From Candidatus Neomicrothrix sp. UBA6944 (GTDB taxonomy: Bacteria > Actinomycetota > Acidimicrobiia > Acidimicrobiales > Poriferisodalaceae): a stretch of 64,000 nt of DNA. Position 1 is the stretch's first letter, and each line of letters begins with the position of its first letter. The notes under the pieces were generated by a model. It was not told the DNA's origin, ran no database searches, and worked only from the letters and a program-made list of their open reading frames with translations. The position numbers and the translations under genes are program-made. Shown here piece by piece: positions 44,539 through 53,406 of the stretch. The stretch spans positions 1 to 64,000 of the forward strand of contig DJZU01000014.1 of assembly GCA_002448715.1 (NCBI GenBank), written 5' to 3'.

Positions 44539-45532
44539 CGCGAGCAGCTTTAGCTAAGTTTCGTAACAAACGAATCGCTTCGTCGTGTGGCACTCGTCCG
44601 CATCCACAAGAGGTGGAGAGCAGCAGGCGTTTCTCCTCGAGAACTTGAAGGACTGAATCTATTCGCTCGGTTAAGACCTCCACCGATTGAGGTTTATCTT
44701 TTACGTCCGCTATACCAGCAATTATTTCTATTGAGTTGGGAATCTCACCTAGAAGATGTCGATCTCGCCATTGGCCAGGATGGCTACATTCAAGGTGCAC
44801 GCGATCCACGTGTCCGTCCAATATTTGAAGCAGAGGCAGGAGGGATGAAAGGTTTTGCACTTCGGTTCCGGCTCGTCTCGAAATATCTCCTAGACAGAAA
44901 TGGATTGTTCGAATGACTCCGGTTGTGCCCTCAAACGGTGCCACTAAATCCCCGATGAGATCGGTTGCAGTGGCTGTTCCGTTCACTAGTGCTGTGGCCT
45001 CGGAAGGAGCGTCAAGTTGAATTTCAGCGGCACCTGCTTTGACCATATCTCGCACTTCTTCTTGGACTATCGCCACGTAGTTGGGGATTTGCTCTCTTAG
45101 TCGAGGGTCTTGCTCCATGCCCAGTGTCATAGTGAGGGGGCTTGGCACAGCAGCCTTATCTAGTCGAGGTTCAATCTTCTGTTCTCTTCTGTACGCGAGC
45201 GCATGCCCTGTTCCATGAGGCGCTGCAACATTGCCAATGATGCGGTAACGGCCAATTCCGTCGTATCCCTTCGAGGTGTCCCGGGGCTGGATGGTTTCAA
45301 GGCCGCTCAGTCGAGGTGGGACGTGGTGAACGAAATCGGGACCCCAAACCTCGCCGCCCATGATTTGATCGACACCACACGCGATCATTTCGTCCATTGA
45401 GATCCGGGCTGCCTTCGCTAACAGGTCGTCTGCGGCAACGTCGTCGATTTCTCCCGCGTAATAGCGCTTTAACTCGGGTCGCAAACCAAAAGGGATCGGC
45501 CAAGAGCCGACGCAAGTGGTGCGGAGGGTCAC
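44531..45532 (-). CDS. MetE/UROD-like methyltransferase (cobalamin-independent methionine synthase C-terminal domain type)
   Basis: 333 residues from GTG 45532, whose GTGA overlap with the desaturase stop and upstream AAGG favour it over the ATG at 45583. The start TTCVGSWP, the QLDAPS substrate region and the zinc site HFCLGD ... LECSH ... STSCGCGR are those of MetE C-terminal catalytic domains. The N-terminal half of true MetE (about 400 residues) is missing, and no homologue of a folate-binding partner is nearby. Such stand-alone cores can use non-folate methyl donors or accept other thiols, so a role in demethylating a substrate of this operon is a working idea. Confidence 0.8.
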   Translation of the reverse strand: MTLRTTCVGSWPIPFGLRPELKRYYAGEIDDVAADDLLAKAARISMDEMIACGVDQIMGGEVWGPDFVHHVPPRLSGLETIQPRDTSKGYDGIGRYRIIGNVAAPHGTGHALAYRREQKIEPRLDKAAVPSPLTMTLGMEQDPRLREQIPNYVAIVQEEVRDMVKAGAAEIQLDAPSEATALVNGTATATDLIGDLVAPFEGTTGVIRTIHFCLGDISRRAGTEVQNLSSLLPLLQILDGHVDRVHLECSHPGQWRDRHLLGEIPNSIEIIAGIADVKDKPQSVEVLTERIDSVLQVLEEKRLLLSTSCGCGRVPHDEAIRLLRNLAKAARGE

Positions 45533-46515
45533 GCTTCGGCCTTGGTTGCAAGGGCTCGCCATAGTGACCGGTAATTTGGCCAAGTGTTTTTGTCAGTGAT
45601 GTAGCCACCTTGCTCTAGTAGACGAGTTAGCCGCGGCAAGTTGCGAAATGGCACTCCGCTATCTACATGGTGAGCAAGGTGATGACCAACGGACAATGGG
45701 ACAAGGAAGATTCGAGCCAACATGCCTTGTTGAATGTGATGCGTTGTCTGACGTCGGTCCGCCGAACGCGTCATGCCTCCATGTTCAGCGATAGCTCTAA
45801 GCCGGTTGACCACCTGGTACACAGTCATAAACGGAAGGAGCCATAAGTAGAGGTAGGCGAAGGGGTTCCCAGCGATTACAAAAAGTACGAAGATTACGAA
45901 CTGCCCTAAATAGAACCGGAGGCTGTTTCGCCAAAATCTTTTTGTAACTATCCCAATTAAACGAGGTCGTAAAATTCGATATCCGGACACCCCACTTATA
46001 TCCCGACGAAATTTTCTCCTCATTGACGCACCTGTAATTGGATACAGCGCATACAGCAAGAAATCGGGTTCCTTGGCTCCGAACTCATCTCGATGGTGAT
46101 TTGCGTGAGCTCGGCGATATGCGTGAGTGCCCGTTCCAAAAGACAGCCACCCAAAAATAGTTATGCCGATCAAATCGTTGAGTTTGCGGTTTGAGAACAG
46201 AAGTCGGTGGGCGCCTTCGTGATGCAAAATAAACATTCGATTTTGTACGAAGCCCATGAGAAGCACGATGGGCAGGGTTATAAGCCAATGGCCGACCCAT
46301 AAGGCGACGCCAATAAGCGTCACAGGCGTCGCTATTGACAAAAGACACGTCCACGCGTTGGCAAGATTGTTAATGGTTCGGAGCTCGGCTCTCAAGGCAG
46401 ATGTTGGTCGGCCATCTGGTCGAAGATTCGTGGTCGCGACGAAGGGTGAATGCTGTCGGATCATTCCTCCGGTCATAGAATTGACAAGTTCGTCGTGGCT
46501 TCGGGTAGTAGCCAT
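45529..46515 (-). CDS. Membrane fatty-acid-desaturase-type di-iron enzyme
   Basis: 328 residues with four or so membrane helices and the three histidine boxes of desaturase/hydroxylase enzymes: HHEGAH (about residue 93), HANHH (about 135) and HLAHH near the C-terminus (about 276). The first gene of the operon with the MetE-like, PhyH-like and SDR genes. AAGGAG lies 12 bases upstream of the ATG 46515. It may be a desaturase or a hydroxylase; the substrate, lipid or otherwise, cannot be read from the sequence. It is divergent from thrH. Confidence 0.82.
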   Translation of the reverse strand: MATTRSHDELVNSMTGGMIRQHSPFVATTNLRPDGRPTSALRAELRTINNLANAWTCLLSIATPVTLIGVALWVGHWLITLPIVLLMGFVQNRMFILHHEGAHRLLFSNRKLNDLIGITIFGWLSFGTGTHAYRRAHANHHRDEFGAKEPDFLLYALYPITGASMRRKFRRDISGVSGYRILRPRLIGIVTKRFWRNSLRFYLGQFVIFVLFVIAGNPFAYLYLWLLPFMTVYQVVNRLRAIAEHGGMTRSADRRQTTHHIQQGMLARIFLVPLSVGHHLAHHVDSGVPFRNLPRLTRLLEQGGYITDKNTWPNYRSLWRALATKAEA

Positions 46516-46584
46516 GTAGATACGGTACTCCTTCGGAGTTTCGATTTGTTATACGACCCCGACTAGGTGCAAGGCTGTCTCATT

Positions 46585-47196
46585 GTGCAACGGATCATCG
46601 CGTTAGACATGGAAGGCGTTATCACGCCTGAAATTTGGATCGCTGTAGCGAGTCGGACAGGACTTCCTGAACTCCAACTCACCACGCGCGACGAACCTGA
46701 CTATCAGAAGCTGATGGATCATCGCATATCGGTTCTAGCGCAACACGACATCGGATTGAAGCTGATACAGGAAGTGATCTCGGATCTCGGTTTGTTGGAG
46801 GGAGCACGTACATTTCTTGACCAATTGCGAGTCCGATATCAGGTGGTGGTCCTATCAGATACTTTCGAGCAGTTCGCCGGGCACTTTATGGAACTATTGG
46901 GCTACCCGCATCTGCTTTGCCATCGTTTACATTTGGATCAGGATCGAATTACTCGCTTTATCCCGCGAACGGAAGACGCCAAGTTGAAGGCGGTGCTGGG
47001 CTATCAGGCGCTTGGATACCACGTGACTGCTATTGGTGACTCGCACAACGACATTGGAATGCTTTGCCAAGCTGACGCCAGTTGTTTATTTCGTGCTCCG
47101 GAAGGACTCCCCGAAAAATATCCAGACTTGCACCGTCTTGACGCCTACCATGAACTTAGTGACTGGATAGAAAGCGTCGCTAAAGAGCAGGTATAG
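46585..47196 (+). CDS. thrH: ThrH-type HAD phosphatase (phosphoserine phosphatase/homoserine phosphotransferase)
   Basis: 203 residues from GTG 46585 (AAGG ten bases upstream; GTG 46567 adds six). The HAD motifs are DMEG (Asp8/Glu10), VLSDTFEQF with Ser, and GDSHNDIGM. The DMEGV..PEIW start and TTRDEPDY segment closely match Pseudomonas ThrH, which dephosphorylates phosphoserine and transfers phosphate to homoserine. It is coupled to the VOC gene ten bases downstream and divergent from the desaturase (69-base gap). Function in amino-acid metabolism is family knowledge. Confidence 0.87.
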   Translation: MQRIIALDMEGVITPEIWIAVASRTGLPELQLTTRDEPDYQKLMDHRISVLAQHDIGLKLIQEVISDLGLLEGARTFLDQLRVRYQVVVLSDTFEQFAGHFMELLGYPHLLCHRLHLDQDRITRFIPRTEDAKLKAVLGYQALGYHVTAIGDSHNDIGMLCQADASCLFRAPEGLPEKYPDLHRLDAYHELSDWIESVAKEQV

Positions 47197-47206
47197 GAGA
47201 GAAGTC

Positions 47207-47725
47207 GTGACCTCACCGGCAAGACTTGCGCACTTTGTGTTGCGGACGAGCGATATTGATGGACTCGCCGACTGGTACTGCAAAGTATTGGATGCGAAGG
47301 TTGTTCATCGGAACAAGATGATTGCGTTCGCAACTTTTGACCATGAGCATCACCGCATTGCGTTTTTGGATCGGGGCTTTGAAAAAGGTCCTGATCCTGA
47401 GGGGAACGGGGTTGACCATGTTGCGTTCACTTACGACTCGCTAGGAGACCTGCTATCGAATTATGTCCGTTTAAGGGACCAAGGAATTTTGCCGGAGCGA
47501 ACTATTAACCATGGGATGACAACCTCGATGTATTACAAGGACCCGGATGGAAACCGCATCGAGTTACAGGTGGAAAATTTCGAAGACCCGCAGGCGGGTC
47601 TTGACTTCATGAACGGCCCGGTCTTTCGGGACAATCCCATAGGTGTTTTGTTCGATGCCGATGAACTCGTTGAACGATTTGAATCAGGAGTCCCGGTTGA
47701 GGATTTAGTGCGTCAAGGCGGTTAG
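47207..47725 (+). CDS. VOC-superfamily (glyoxalase/extradiol dioxygenase-type) protein
   Basis: 172 residues from GTG 47207, preceded by AGGAGA. Beginning LAHFVLRTSDID and the later GVDHVAFTY and MYYKDPDGNRIELQVE (a metal-ligand Glu) identify the vicinal-oxygen-chelate fold with metal-binding His and Glu; it resembles biphenyl-2,3-diol dioxygenase-like proteins more than glyoxalase I. It follows thrH in a two-gene operon. Aromatic ring cleavage is possible but not demonstrable. Confidence 0.78.
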   Translation: MTSPARLAHFVLRTSDIDGLADWYCKVLDAKVVHRNKMIAFATFDHEHHRIAFLDRGFEKGPDPEGNGVDHVAFTYDSLGDLLSNYVRLRDQGILPERTINHGMTTSMYYKDPDGNRIELQVENFEDPQAGLDFMNGPVFRDNPIGVLFDADELVERFESGVPVEDLVRQGG

Positions 47726-47744
47726 TGGATACCCGGTTCATCCA

Positions 47745-48815
47745 TTAGGGCTTTGTGCTGATGAAGTAGTTGTTGCCTCGGTCGTCGCGGATGCCTTCGA
47801 TTTTGATATCCGTGAATCCCGCTTCAGTTAGGTACTCGGTTGCTAGTTGATGCCCCCAGGCTGTGCCAAGACCGTCGCCACCATAGGCAAGAGATACCGT
47901 CATGCAGTGCATGGTTGAAATGGTGTACATGAACGGCGCCATTGGGTCGCCCATATTGTCTTCCAAAACGCTAGAAGCTTTGGGCTCCACGCATAGGTAG
48001 GTGCCACCAGAACGAAGCATGGCGAAAATACCTGCTAGCGCATCCTTGGGGCGTGCTTGGTCATGGATTGCATCAAATGTCGTTACCAGGTCGAAGCGCT
48101 CGCTTTGGTTTAAGGCAGCGGCGTCTGCTATTTCGTAGGAGACGTTGTCGAGGTCCGCGGCCGTCTGGGAGGCGTGGGAAATGCCGTCGCTTGACATATC
48201 GAACCCCACAAAGCGGCTATTGGGGAACTCTTTGCCGAGGAGATAGCTAGCGAGGCCACTGCCACAGCCAACGTCTGCTACATCTATGCCTGTGGTGAGA
48301 GCTTCATTCATATCGAGCAACGGCACTACTTGGTTAACGAGGCCACTACGGAATCGACGTTCGCTTGACTCTGACATCAGGGCCTGGAACCGGGGGAACT
48401 TCTCGTAGCTCAACCCTCCGCCTTCTTTGAATACTTCTACGAGGTCATCCTCTACTTCAGCTAATAAGGAAATTTGTTGCATGGGGACCGTCAGGTTTAG
48501 AGGCCCTGCGCGTCGTGTCAGGAGGCCGGAGTGTTCTTGCGGTAAGCGAAATGTCTCATCGCTGGAGTCATAATCCACTATGCCCCCGCAGGCGAGCGCT
48601 GAAAGCCACTCCCGCACGTATCGTTCGTCGAGTCCTGCATTTGCGGCAATCTCGCCGGAGGTCGAGGGCTCTTGCCCATCCATCGAGTCAAAAAGACCTG
48701 TCTTGTGGCCGATGCTCATCATTAGTGACAAGGCACCGTCGTTGAGAATTCCAAGTGCTCTGGATGTGAAAGCGCGTGCTCTGTCTTTGTCGAAGGATGT
48801 TTCGGTGTCAGCCAT
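47745..48815 (-). CDS. SAM-dependent methyltransferase with winged-helix N-terminus (Rv2258c-like)
   Basis: 356 residues. The N-terminal winged-helix region (about 15-100: SALACGGIVDYD) is followed by a class I methyltransferase with DVGCGSGLASYLL near residue 179 and FDMSSDGI at strand beta-2; DAIHDQARP and GGTYLCVEP fit the Rv2258c group. It lies 12 bases after the MFS gene on the same strand, so exporter and methyltransferase may act on the same small molecule. Acceptor unknown. Confidence 0.78.
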   Translation of the reverse strand: MADTETSFDKDRARAFTSRALGILNDGALSLMMSIGHKTGLFDSMDGQEPSTSGEIAANAGLDERYVREWLSALACGGIVDYDSSDETFRLPQEHSGLLTRRAGPLNLTVPMQQISLLAEVEDDLVEVFKEGGGLSYEKFPRFQALMSESSERRFRSGLVNQVVPLLDMNEALTTGIDVADVGCGSGLASYLLGKEFPNSRFVGFDMSSDGISHASQTAADLDNVSYEIADAAALNQSERFDLVTTFDAIHDQARPKDALAGIFAMLRSGGTYLCVEPKASSVLEDNMGDPMAPFMYTISTMHCMTVSLAYGGDGLGTAWGHQLATEYLTEAGFTDIKIEGIRDDRGNNYFISTKP

Positions 48816-48827
48816 TTGGTAAGTATC

Positions 48828-50297
48828 TCATGCCCTACGCTGATTTTGCCCAGCATTTGACTCTTTGGGATATAGAAACCACATGAGGGGTGCTACCAGG
48901 AACATGAGGAGTCCCAACAAAAGCCACATAAGGCTGTATCGCTGTACTTCATGGGTCCCGTTCAAAACAGTGATCGCAGTAGCCGCACCCATGCCTCCAA
49001 CGGCGTACCTGAGACTTTGGTGGATACCGTTTGCGGTGGCGGTGGAGTCGACAGGAATATCTCTCAAAGCAGCGCTGTTGAGCTGACTTGCAAGAACTCC
49101 CATGCCTAAGCCAAACATGACCGATGAAGGAAAGAATGCAAACCAAAACTGGACCTCTTCGTTGAGGAAGAAGTAGAGCCACAAGAATCCAACTGTGGCT
49201 ATCAACGCTGCGAGAGCCATGATGCCCCGGAACCCTCGTCTGTCTGCCCAACGACCACCGAGAACAGCTACCACCGCGGAAAGAACAGGGGACGGGGTAA
49301 ATGCCAAACCAACTTTTGCTTTGCTGTACTCCCAAACCTCCGTAAGGAATAACGGCCACAAAAACCAGCTGGTGAAAGCACCGACCATGGCGAACGTAAC
49401 GGCAATATTGGAAATAGTGAATGATCGGATGCGAAACAAACCGGGATCAAACAGCGGTTCTGGATGTCGTGACGAGCGAAGAAGGAATAACGGAACTAGA
49501 AGTGCTGTTCCGAAGAAGCAAGCAAGCGTGTAGGGAGAAAGCCAGCCCCAACTGCGTCCCTGCAGTGTCCCCAATACGACCAGGAACACTGAGCCGCTAC
49601 CCATCAGCACACCGAGAAGATCAAGTGGGCTGTCGGCTTTGGCTTCGGCAGTTTCTCGTAGATATAACTTGGCGCCTATCAGACCCAGAGCAACGATTGG
49701 AACAAGAATCAAATACACCCAGCGCCATGAACTGACCTCAAGAACCAACGCGGCAAAACCGGGGGAGAGGCCGGAAGCAACCATTCCTGCCGCAGCCCAA
49801 ATCCCGATAACGCTCGCTTGTTTGTTTTGAGGAAATTGTGGAAGAACTAGAGCTAACGATGATGGCACCGTGAGTGCTCCAAACATGCCCTGTGCGGCGC
49901 GTGCGAAAACCAGAATCAGAGGAGATGGAGCGAGACCTGCACCTAAGGCCCCTATGAATAGACCAAAGAGTCCCACGCGAAAGACCGTTAAGCGACCGTA
50001 TCGGTCTGCTAAACGTCCGCCCGCCAACATGGTTGAGGCGAACGCCAGCGAATATCCGGCAATGATCCACCCAGTCATCCCGTTGCTAACTCCGGGGAAG
50101 GAACGAACAATTTCTGGAAATGCGACGTTGGAGACTGTGACATTTACGGTCCCAAGGACAAAAGCTAAAGACCCTGTGGCCAAAGCTAAATAGGGGTTAC
50201 GAGAGATTAAAGGAGTTTCTTGCTCGTCGAGACTTGAGGGTGACACGGAGAACACGTTCGGAATGCGCTGGTCCACTCGGGCTTCGGTCACCGGCAT
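48828..50297 (-). CDS. MFS drug/metabolite exporter, DHA2 type
   Basis: 489 residues with about 14 predicted membrane helices (EmrB/QacA type). The first helix region TVNVTVSNVAFPEI and the conserved GRLADRYGR loop between helices 2 and 3 mark the major facilitator superfamily. A hydrophilic N-terminus of about 30 residues precedes helix 1. It is the first gene of a two-gene unit with the Rv2258c-like methyltransferase and divergent from the enoyl-CoA hydratase gene (53-base gap). Substrate unknown. Confidence 0.85.
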   Translation of the reverse strand: MPVTEARVDQRIPNVFSVSPSSLDEQETPLISRNPYLALATGSLAFVLGTVNVTVSNVAFPEIVRSFPGVSNGMTGWIIAGYSLAFASTMLAGGRLADRYGRLTVFRVGLFGLFIGALGAGLAPSPLILVFARAAQGMFGALTVPSSLALVLPQFPQNKQASVIGIWAAAGMVASGLSPGFAALVLEVSSWRWVYLILVPIVALGLIGAKLYLRETAEAKADSPLDLLGVLMGSGSVFLVVLGTLQGRSWGWLSPYTLACFFGTALLVPLFLLRSSRHPEPLFDPGLFRIRSFTISNIAVTFAMVGAFTSWFLWPLFLTEVWEYSKAKVGLAFTPSPVLSAVVAVLGGRWADRRGFRGIMALAALIATVGFLWLYFFLNEEVQFWFAFFPSSVMFGLGMGVLASQLNSAALRDIPVDSTATANGIHQSLRYAVGGMGAATAITVLNGTHEVQRYSLMWLLLGLLMFLVAPLMWFLYPKESNAGQNQRRA

Positions 50298-50350
50298 CAG
50301 AGTACGCTGCCTTTCACCAGAAAGACATTGACAAAGCGAGTGACTTGCTC

Positions 50351-51106
50351 ATGGAATCAGAACTTGTACGGACAGAGGTCAATGGGCCTGTGTGCATCAT
50401 TACTCTCCACCGCCGAGATAAGCGCAACGCGTTTGACCTTCAATTGACTACTGCATTGAACGAAGCGCTAGATCAGTTTGAAGACGATCCAACGCTGTGG
50501 GTCGCTGTTCTAAGCGGGGGCCCCGATATGTTCTCTGCAGGGAGCGACCTGAAAGAAGGAAGCGGACAAACTGAACGAGGCGGAGAATACGGGATCATTA
50601 GACGAAAAAGAGTGAAACCCATCATTGCTGCTGCAGAAGGCTTAGCCCTTGGCGGAGGTATGGAAATCTTGTTCTGTTGCGACCTAATCGTGGCGTCGAA
50701 AGACCTTAGATTAGGCCTACCTGAAGTTAAGAGAGGCGTATTGCCTACTAGTGGCGGGCTATTTAGGGCACTGCGGTCGTTGCCGCTACACATTGCGAAG
50801 GAATTGGTTCTGACGGGCGAAGAGCTTGCAGCAGAGAGGGCGTTTCAGTATGGGTTAGTGAACCGATTAGTCGAACCTGGTGAAGCGTTGAAGGAGGCAG
50901 TGGCTCTTGCTGAACAAATCGCGGCTAACTCTCCCACCTCAACTCGTAATTCAGTTCAAGCAATGGAACGAATCTTGGCCGATGGAGACACTCTTGGTTG
51001 GGCTGCCACTGACCACGCTAGGACAGAGGTCTTCGCTAGCGAGGATCGCAAGGAAGGTATTAGAGCCTTTTTCGAGCGTCGTGAACCTAAATGGAGTGGT
51101 CGATGA
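50351..51106 (+). CDS. Enoyl-CoA hydratase/isomerase family protein
   Basis: Crotonase-fold enzyme of 251 residues from ATG 50351; an upstream in-frame extension overlaps the MFS start and has no family resemblance. The VCIITLHRRDKRNAF start, FSAGSDLKEG (oxyanion hole) and AEGLALGGGMEILFCCD segments are typical; LPEVKRGVLPTSGG follows. One catalytic Glu position is present in LPEVK. It overlaps the CMD-like gene by four bases (ATGA). A role in acyl-CoA degradation is likely. Confidence 0.85.
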   Translation: MESELVRTEVNGPVCIITLHRRDKRNAFDLQLTTALNEALDQFEDDPTLWVAVLSGGPDMFSAGSDLKEGSGQTERGGEYGIIRRKRVKPIIAAAEGLALGGGMEILFCCDLIVASKDLRLGLPEVKRGVLPTSGGLFRALRSLPLHIAKELVLTGEELAAERAFQYGLVNRLVEPGEALKEAVALAEQIAANSPTSTRNSVQAMERILADGDTLGWAATDHARTEVFASEDRKEGIRAFFERREPKWSGR

Positions 51107-51669
51107 GTCGTATTCACATACCCCAGGAGCATGCTTTAGATGACGCCCAACGAGCTTTGCGCGATGCCGTAGTGGGATCAAGAAAAGGTCTTGGGCCAGA
51201 AGTGTGGGGGAGAGGTCCATTTGGTGTCTGGCAAGCAGCACCCAACGTAGGTCATCCGGCACTAGACCTAGGCGCTGCGGTTCGATTCAACACAAAGCTT
51301 CAGCCCGATGTGCGCGAGGTCGCGATTTGCACGGTGGGCGCTCACTACAAAGCAAAGTTTGAGTTCGCGGCACATAAGGCCATCGGGATAAAAGCTGGGT
51401 TAGATCCGGAGGCTCTCGACCGTTTGGCGGCTGGAGAAGATCCCGGTTGGGGTGGTGAACTGGAATTGGCTCATCGCTATACCGCTACCTTGCTAGCTGA
51501 TCATCGAGTTTCAAGGAAGCTTCACGATGAATTGGTGGAATCCTTTTCCGATGCCGGAGCAGTTGAACTTGTTACTACCGTCGGCTATTACTGCCTCATA
51601 TCCCTTACCTTGAACGCATTCGAAGTCTTACTTCCAAAGGAAATGTCGGATCCATGGCCAGATGCATGA
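51103..51669 (+). CDS. Carboxymuconolactone decarboxylase-like (AhpD-fold) protein
   Basis: 188 residues from ATG 51103, coupled to the preceding hydratase by a four-base overlap. The core (about 60-170) has PDVREVAICTVGAHYKAKFEFAAHK-type sequence with a single Cys rather than CxxC, so a peroxidase (AhpD) activity is not supported. The family shows decarboxylases and hydrolases. It is placed between the hydratase and a Ddn-like flavin-fold enzyme. The activity is unknown. Confidence 0.75.
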   Translation: MSRIHIPQEHALDDAQRALRDAVVGSRKGLGPEVWGRGPFGVWQAAPNVGHPALDLGAAVRFNTKLQPDVREVAICTVGAHYKAKFEFAAHKAIGIKAGLDPEALDRLAAGEDPGWGGELELAHRYTATLLADHRVSRKLHDELVESFSDAGAVELVTTVGYYCLISLTLNAFEVLLPKEMSDPWPDA

Positions 51670-51689
51670 TGGCCCCCTAGGGTGTGGCC

Positions 51690-52133
51690 ATGAACTTTGA
51701 TGGCGAATACGGCCCAAGTACCTGGGAATGGGTAGCTGAGCAAGCTGACGTATATGAAAATTCGAACGGCCAAGAGGGCAACACCCTCAGAGACACCGGC
51801 CTGCCGATCATTGTGATGACCACTATGGGGCATCGCACCGGACTTGTGCGCAAGGTGCCGTTAATGAAAGTTGAGCACGAAGGCCAGTACGCCATCGTGG
51901 CATCAAAAGGAGGAGCGGTTAACCACCCGGGTTGGTATCACAACCTGATGGCCAATTCGACCGTCCTTATCCAAGACGGTCCTGAGCCCTTCGAGACGAC
52001 GGTGAGGTTGCTCAGCGGAGAGGAACGCGCCGAGTGGTGGGAGCGGTCAGTGGAGGCTTTCTCCCCGTATGCCGAGTACCAAGAAAAGACTGACCGTGAA
52101 ATTCCTCTTTTCATTACCGAGTTACCGAACTAA
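51690..52133 (+). CDS. Deazaflavin (F420)-dependent nitroreductase-family protein
   Basis: 147 residues from ATG 51690 (AGGG seven bases upstream). LPIIVMTTMGHRTGLVRKVPL and the GAVNHPGWYHNLMAN segment are hallmarks of the Ddn family of split-barrel enzymes that use reduced F420. It is the third gene of a run from the hydratase to the enolase-superfamily gene. It implies F420 use in this organism; the substrate could be a quinone or an unsaturated compound. Cofactor inferred from family. Confidence 0.83.
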   Translation: MNFDGEYGPSTWEWVAEQADVYENSNGQEGNTLRDTGLPIIVMTTMGHRTGLVRKVPLMKVEHEGQYAIVASKGGAVNHPGWYHNLMANSTVLIQDGPEPFETTVRLLSGEERAEWWERSVEAFSPYAEYQEKTDREIPLFITELPN

Positions 52134-52151
52134 CTCCTCATCGAGTAACTC

Positions 52152-53387
52152 ATGCGCCTAGAAAAGGTGCAAACCTATGTCACTGTTCCTCCTAACGGCA
52201 TCGGAGGTTCCTTTTGGGTGTTCGTTGAAGTCGAAACAGATGACGGCATAACAGGTACAGGCGAATGCTATGGGGTGCCCGTTTCTGGTGACCTAGTGGG
52301 AGCAATGGTCCAAGACACGTTCGCTCGCTTCTTGGAGGGCGAAGACCCGCACCATCTCGAAACTATGTTCCGACGGGTGTACTCGGCTGGGTTCACTCAA
52401 CGCCCCGACATCTCCATGATGGGGGTGTTCAGCGGAATTGAAATGGCGATTTGGGACATTCTAGGAAAGGCACATGACGTACCGGTATATGAGCTGCTGG
52501 GCGGGAAGTTCCACGAACGGCTACGCACCTACTCCTACCTCTATCCAACCCAGATCAATCATTTAGGGAATCCGATCAGCGGCGGAGGTGACGTGTACCA
52601 CGATGGGGACGCTGCGGCGGAGAGCGCACTGCGATTCCTCGAGATGGGGTTTACCGCCATCAAGCAGGACCCCGTTGGACCTTATTCGTTCCAGGGAGGC
52701 CGCGAGCTATCGCTCGCTGAACTGGATCGAGCGGAGTACTCAGTCAGGTGCATACGCGAAGCGGTGGGTGATCGAGCAGATATTCTGCTTGGCACCCATG
52801 GTCAAATGACGACAGCTTCAGCGGTTCGGTTGGCTCGACGCATAGAGCCATTTGATCCCCTCTGGTTCGAGGAGCCGTGCCCGCCAGATCAAATTGACGG
52901 GCTTAAAGCGGTAGCTGCGAAGACCTCTATTCCCATTGCCGCTGGAGAGCGCCTGACAACCCGTAAAGAGTTCCATGACGCACTCCGGGTGGGTGTTCGG
53001 ATACTTCAACCAAACGTTGGACGCAGTGGAGGGTTATGGGAGACCAAGAAAATTTCGGCTATAGCGGAGCTCTTCAACGCTCAAGTAGCGCCACATATTT
53101 ACTGCGGTCCCGTCGCGCACGCTGCTGCGACTCACCTCGGGTTCACGCTGCCCAACTTTTTGATTCTGGAGACAATCTTGAGTGACTTTCATCAAGAAGT
53201 GGTTACTTCTCCCTTGGAGTGGGAATCGGGTTGGATGTTGCCACCCAGAGAGCCTGGGTTGGGGGTGGACCTCAATCATGATGTGCTTGCGGCTCATCCG
53301 TACGCCACAGGAGGTCGTCTTCATCTAGAGATGAGCCAGACTCCATTAGATTCGAATAACTCGCGCTTGGCCTCAGAGCTCGACTAG
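52152..53387 (+). CDS. Mandelate racemase/enolase-superfamily protein
   Basis: 411 residues. N-terminal capping domain (about 1-125) and TIM barrel follow the enolase-superfamily plan. Metal-ligand glutamates are in WFEEPCPP and AAGERL, and a C-terminal His is in APHIYCG. Where galactonate-dehydratase-type members have an Asp (D-F-H-G-R), this reads G-T-H-G-Q, so the first metal ligand seems to differ. It closes a plus-strand operon starting at 50351. The reaction may be dehydration of an acid sugar or similar; not assignable. Confidence 0.83.
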   Translation: MRLEKVQTYVTVPPNGIGGSFWVFVEVETDDGITGTGECYGVPVSGDLVGAMVQDTFARFLEGEDPHHLETMFRRVYSAGFTQRPDISMMGVFSGIEMAIWDILGKAHDVPVYELLGGKFHERLRTYSYLYPTQINHLGNPISGGGDVYHDGDAAAESALRFLEMGFTAIKQDPVGPYSFQGGRELSLAELDRAEYSVRCIREAVGDRADILLGTHGQMTTASAVRLARRIEPFDPLWFEEPCPPDQIDGLKAVAAKTSIPIAAGERLTTRKEFHDALRVGVRILQPNVGRSGGLWETKKISAIAELFNAQVAPHIYCGPVAHAAATHLGFTLPNFLILETILSDFHQEVVTSPLEWESGWMLPPREPGLGVDLNHDVLAAHPYATGGRLHLEMSQTPLDSNNSRLASELD

Positions 53388-53406
53388 ACAAAACGGAAGA
53401 TAGCGC

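Noticed and set aside
50234..50350. N-terminal extension of the enoyl-CoA hydratase gene
   Set aside because: The 39 residues overlap the MFS gene start antisense and do not look like a crotonase or a targeting signal.
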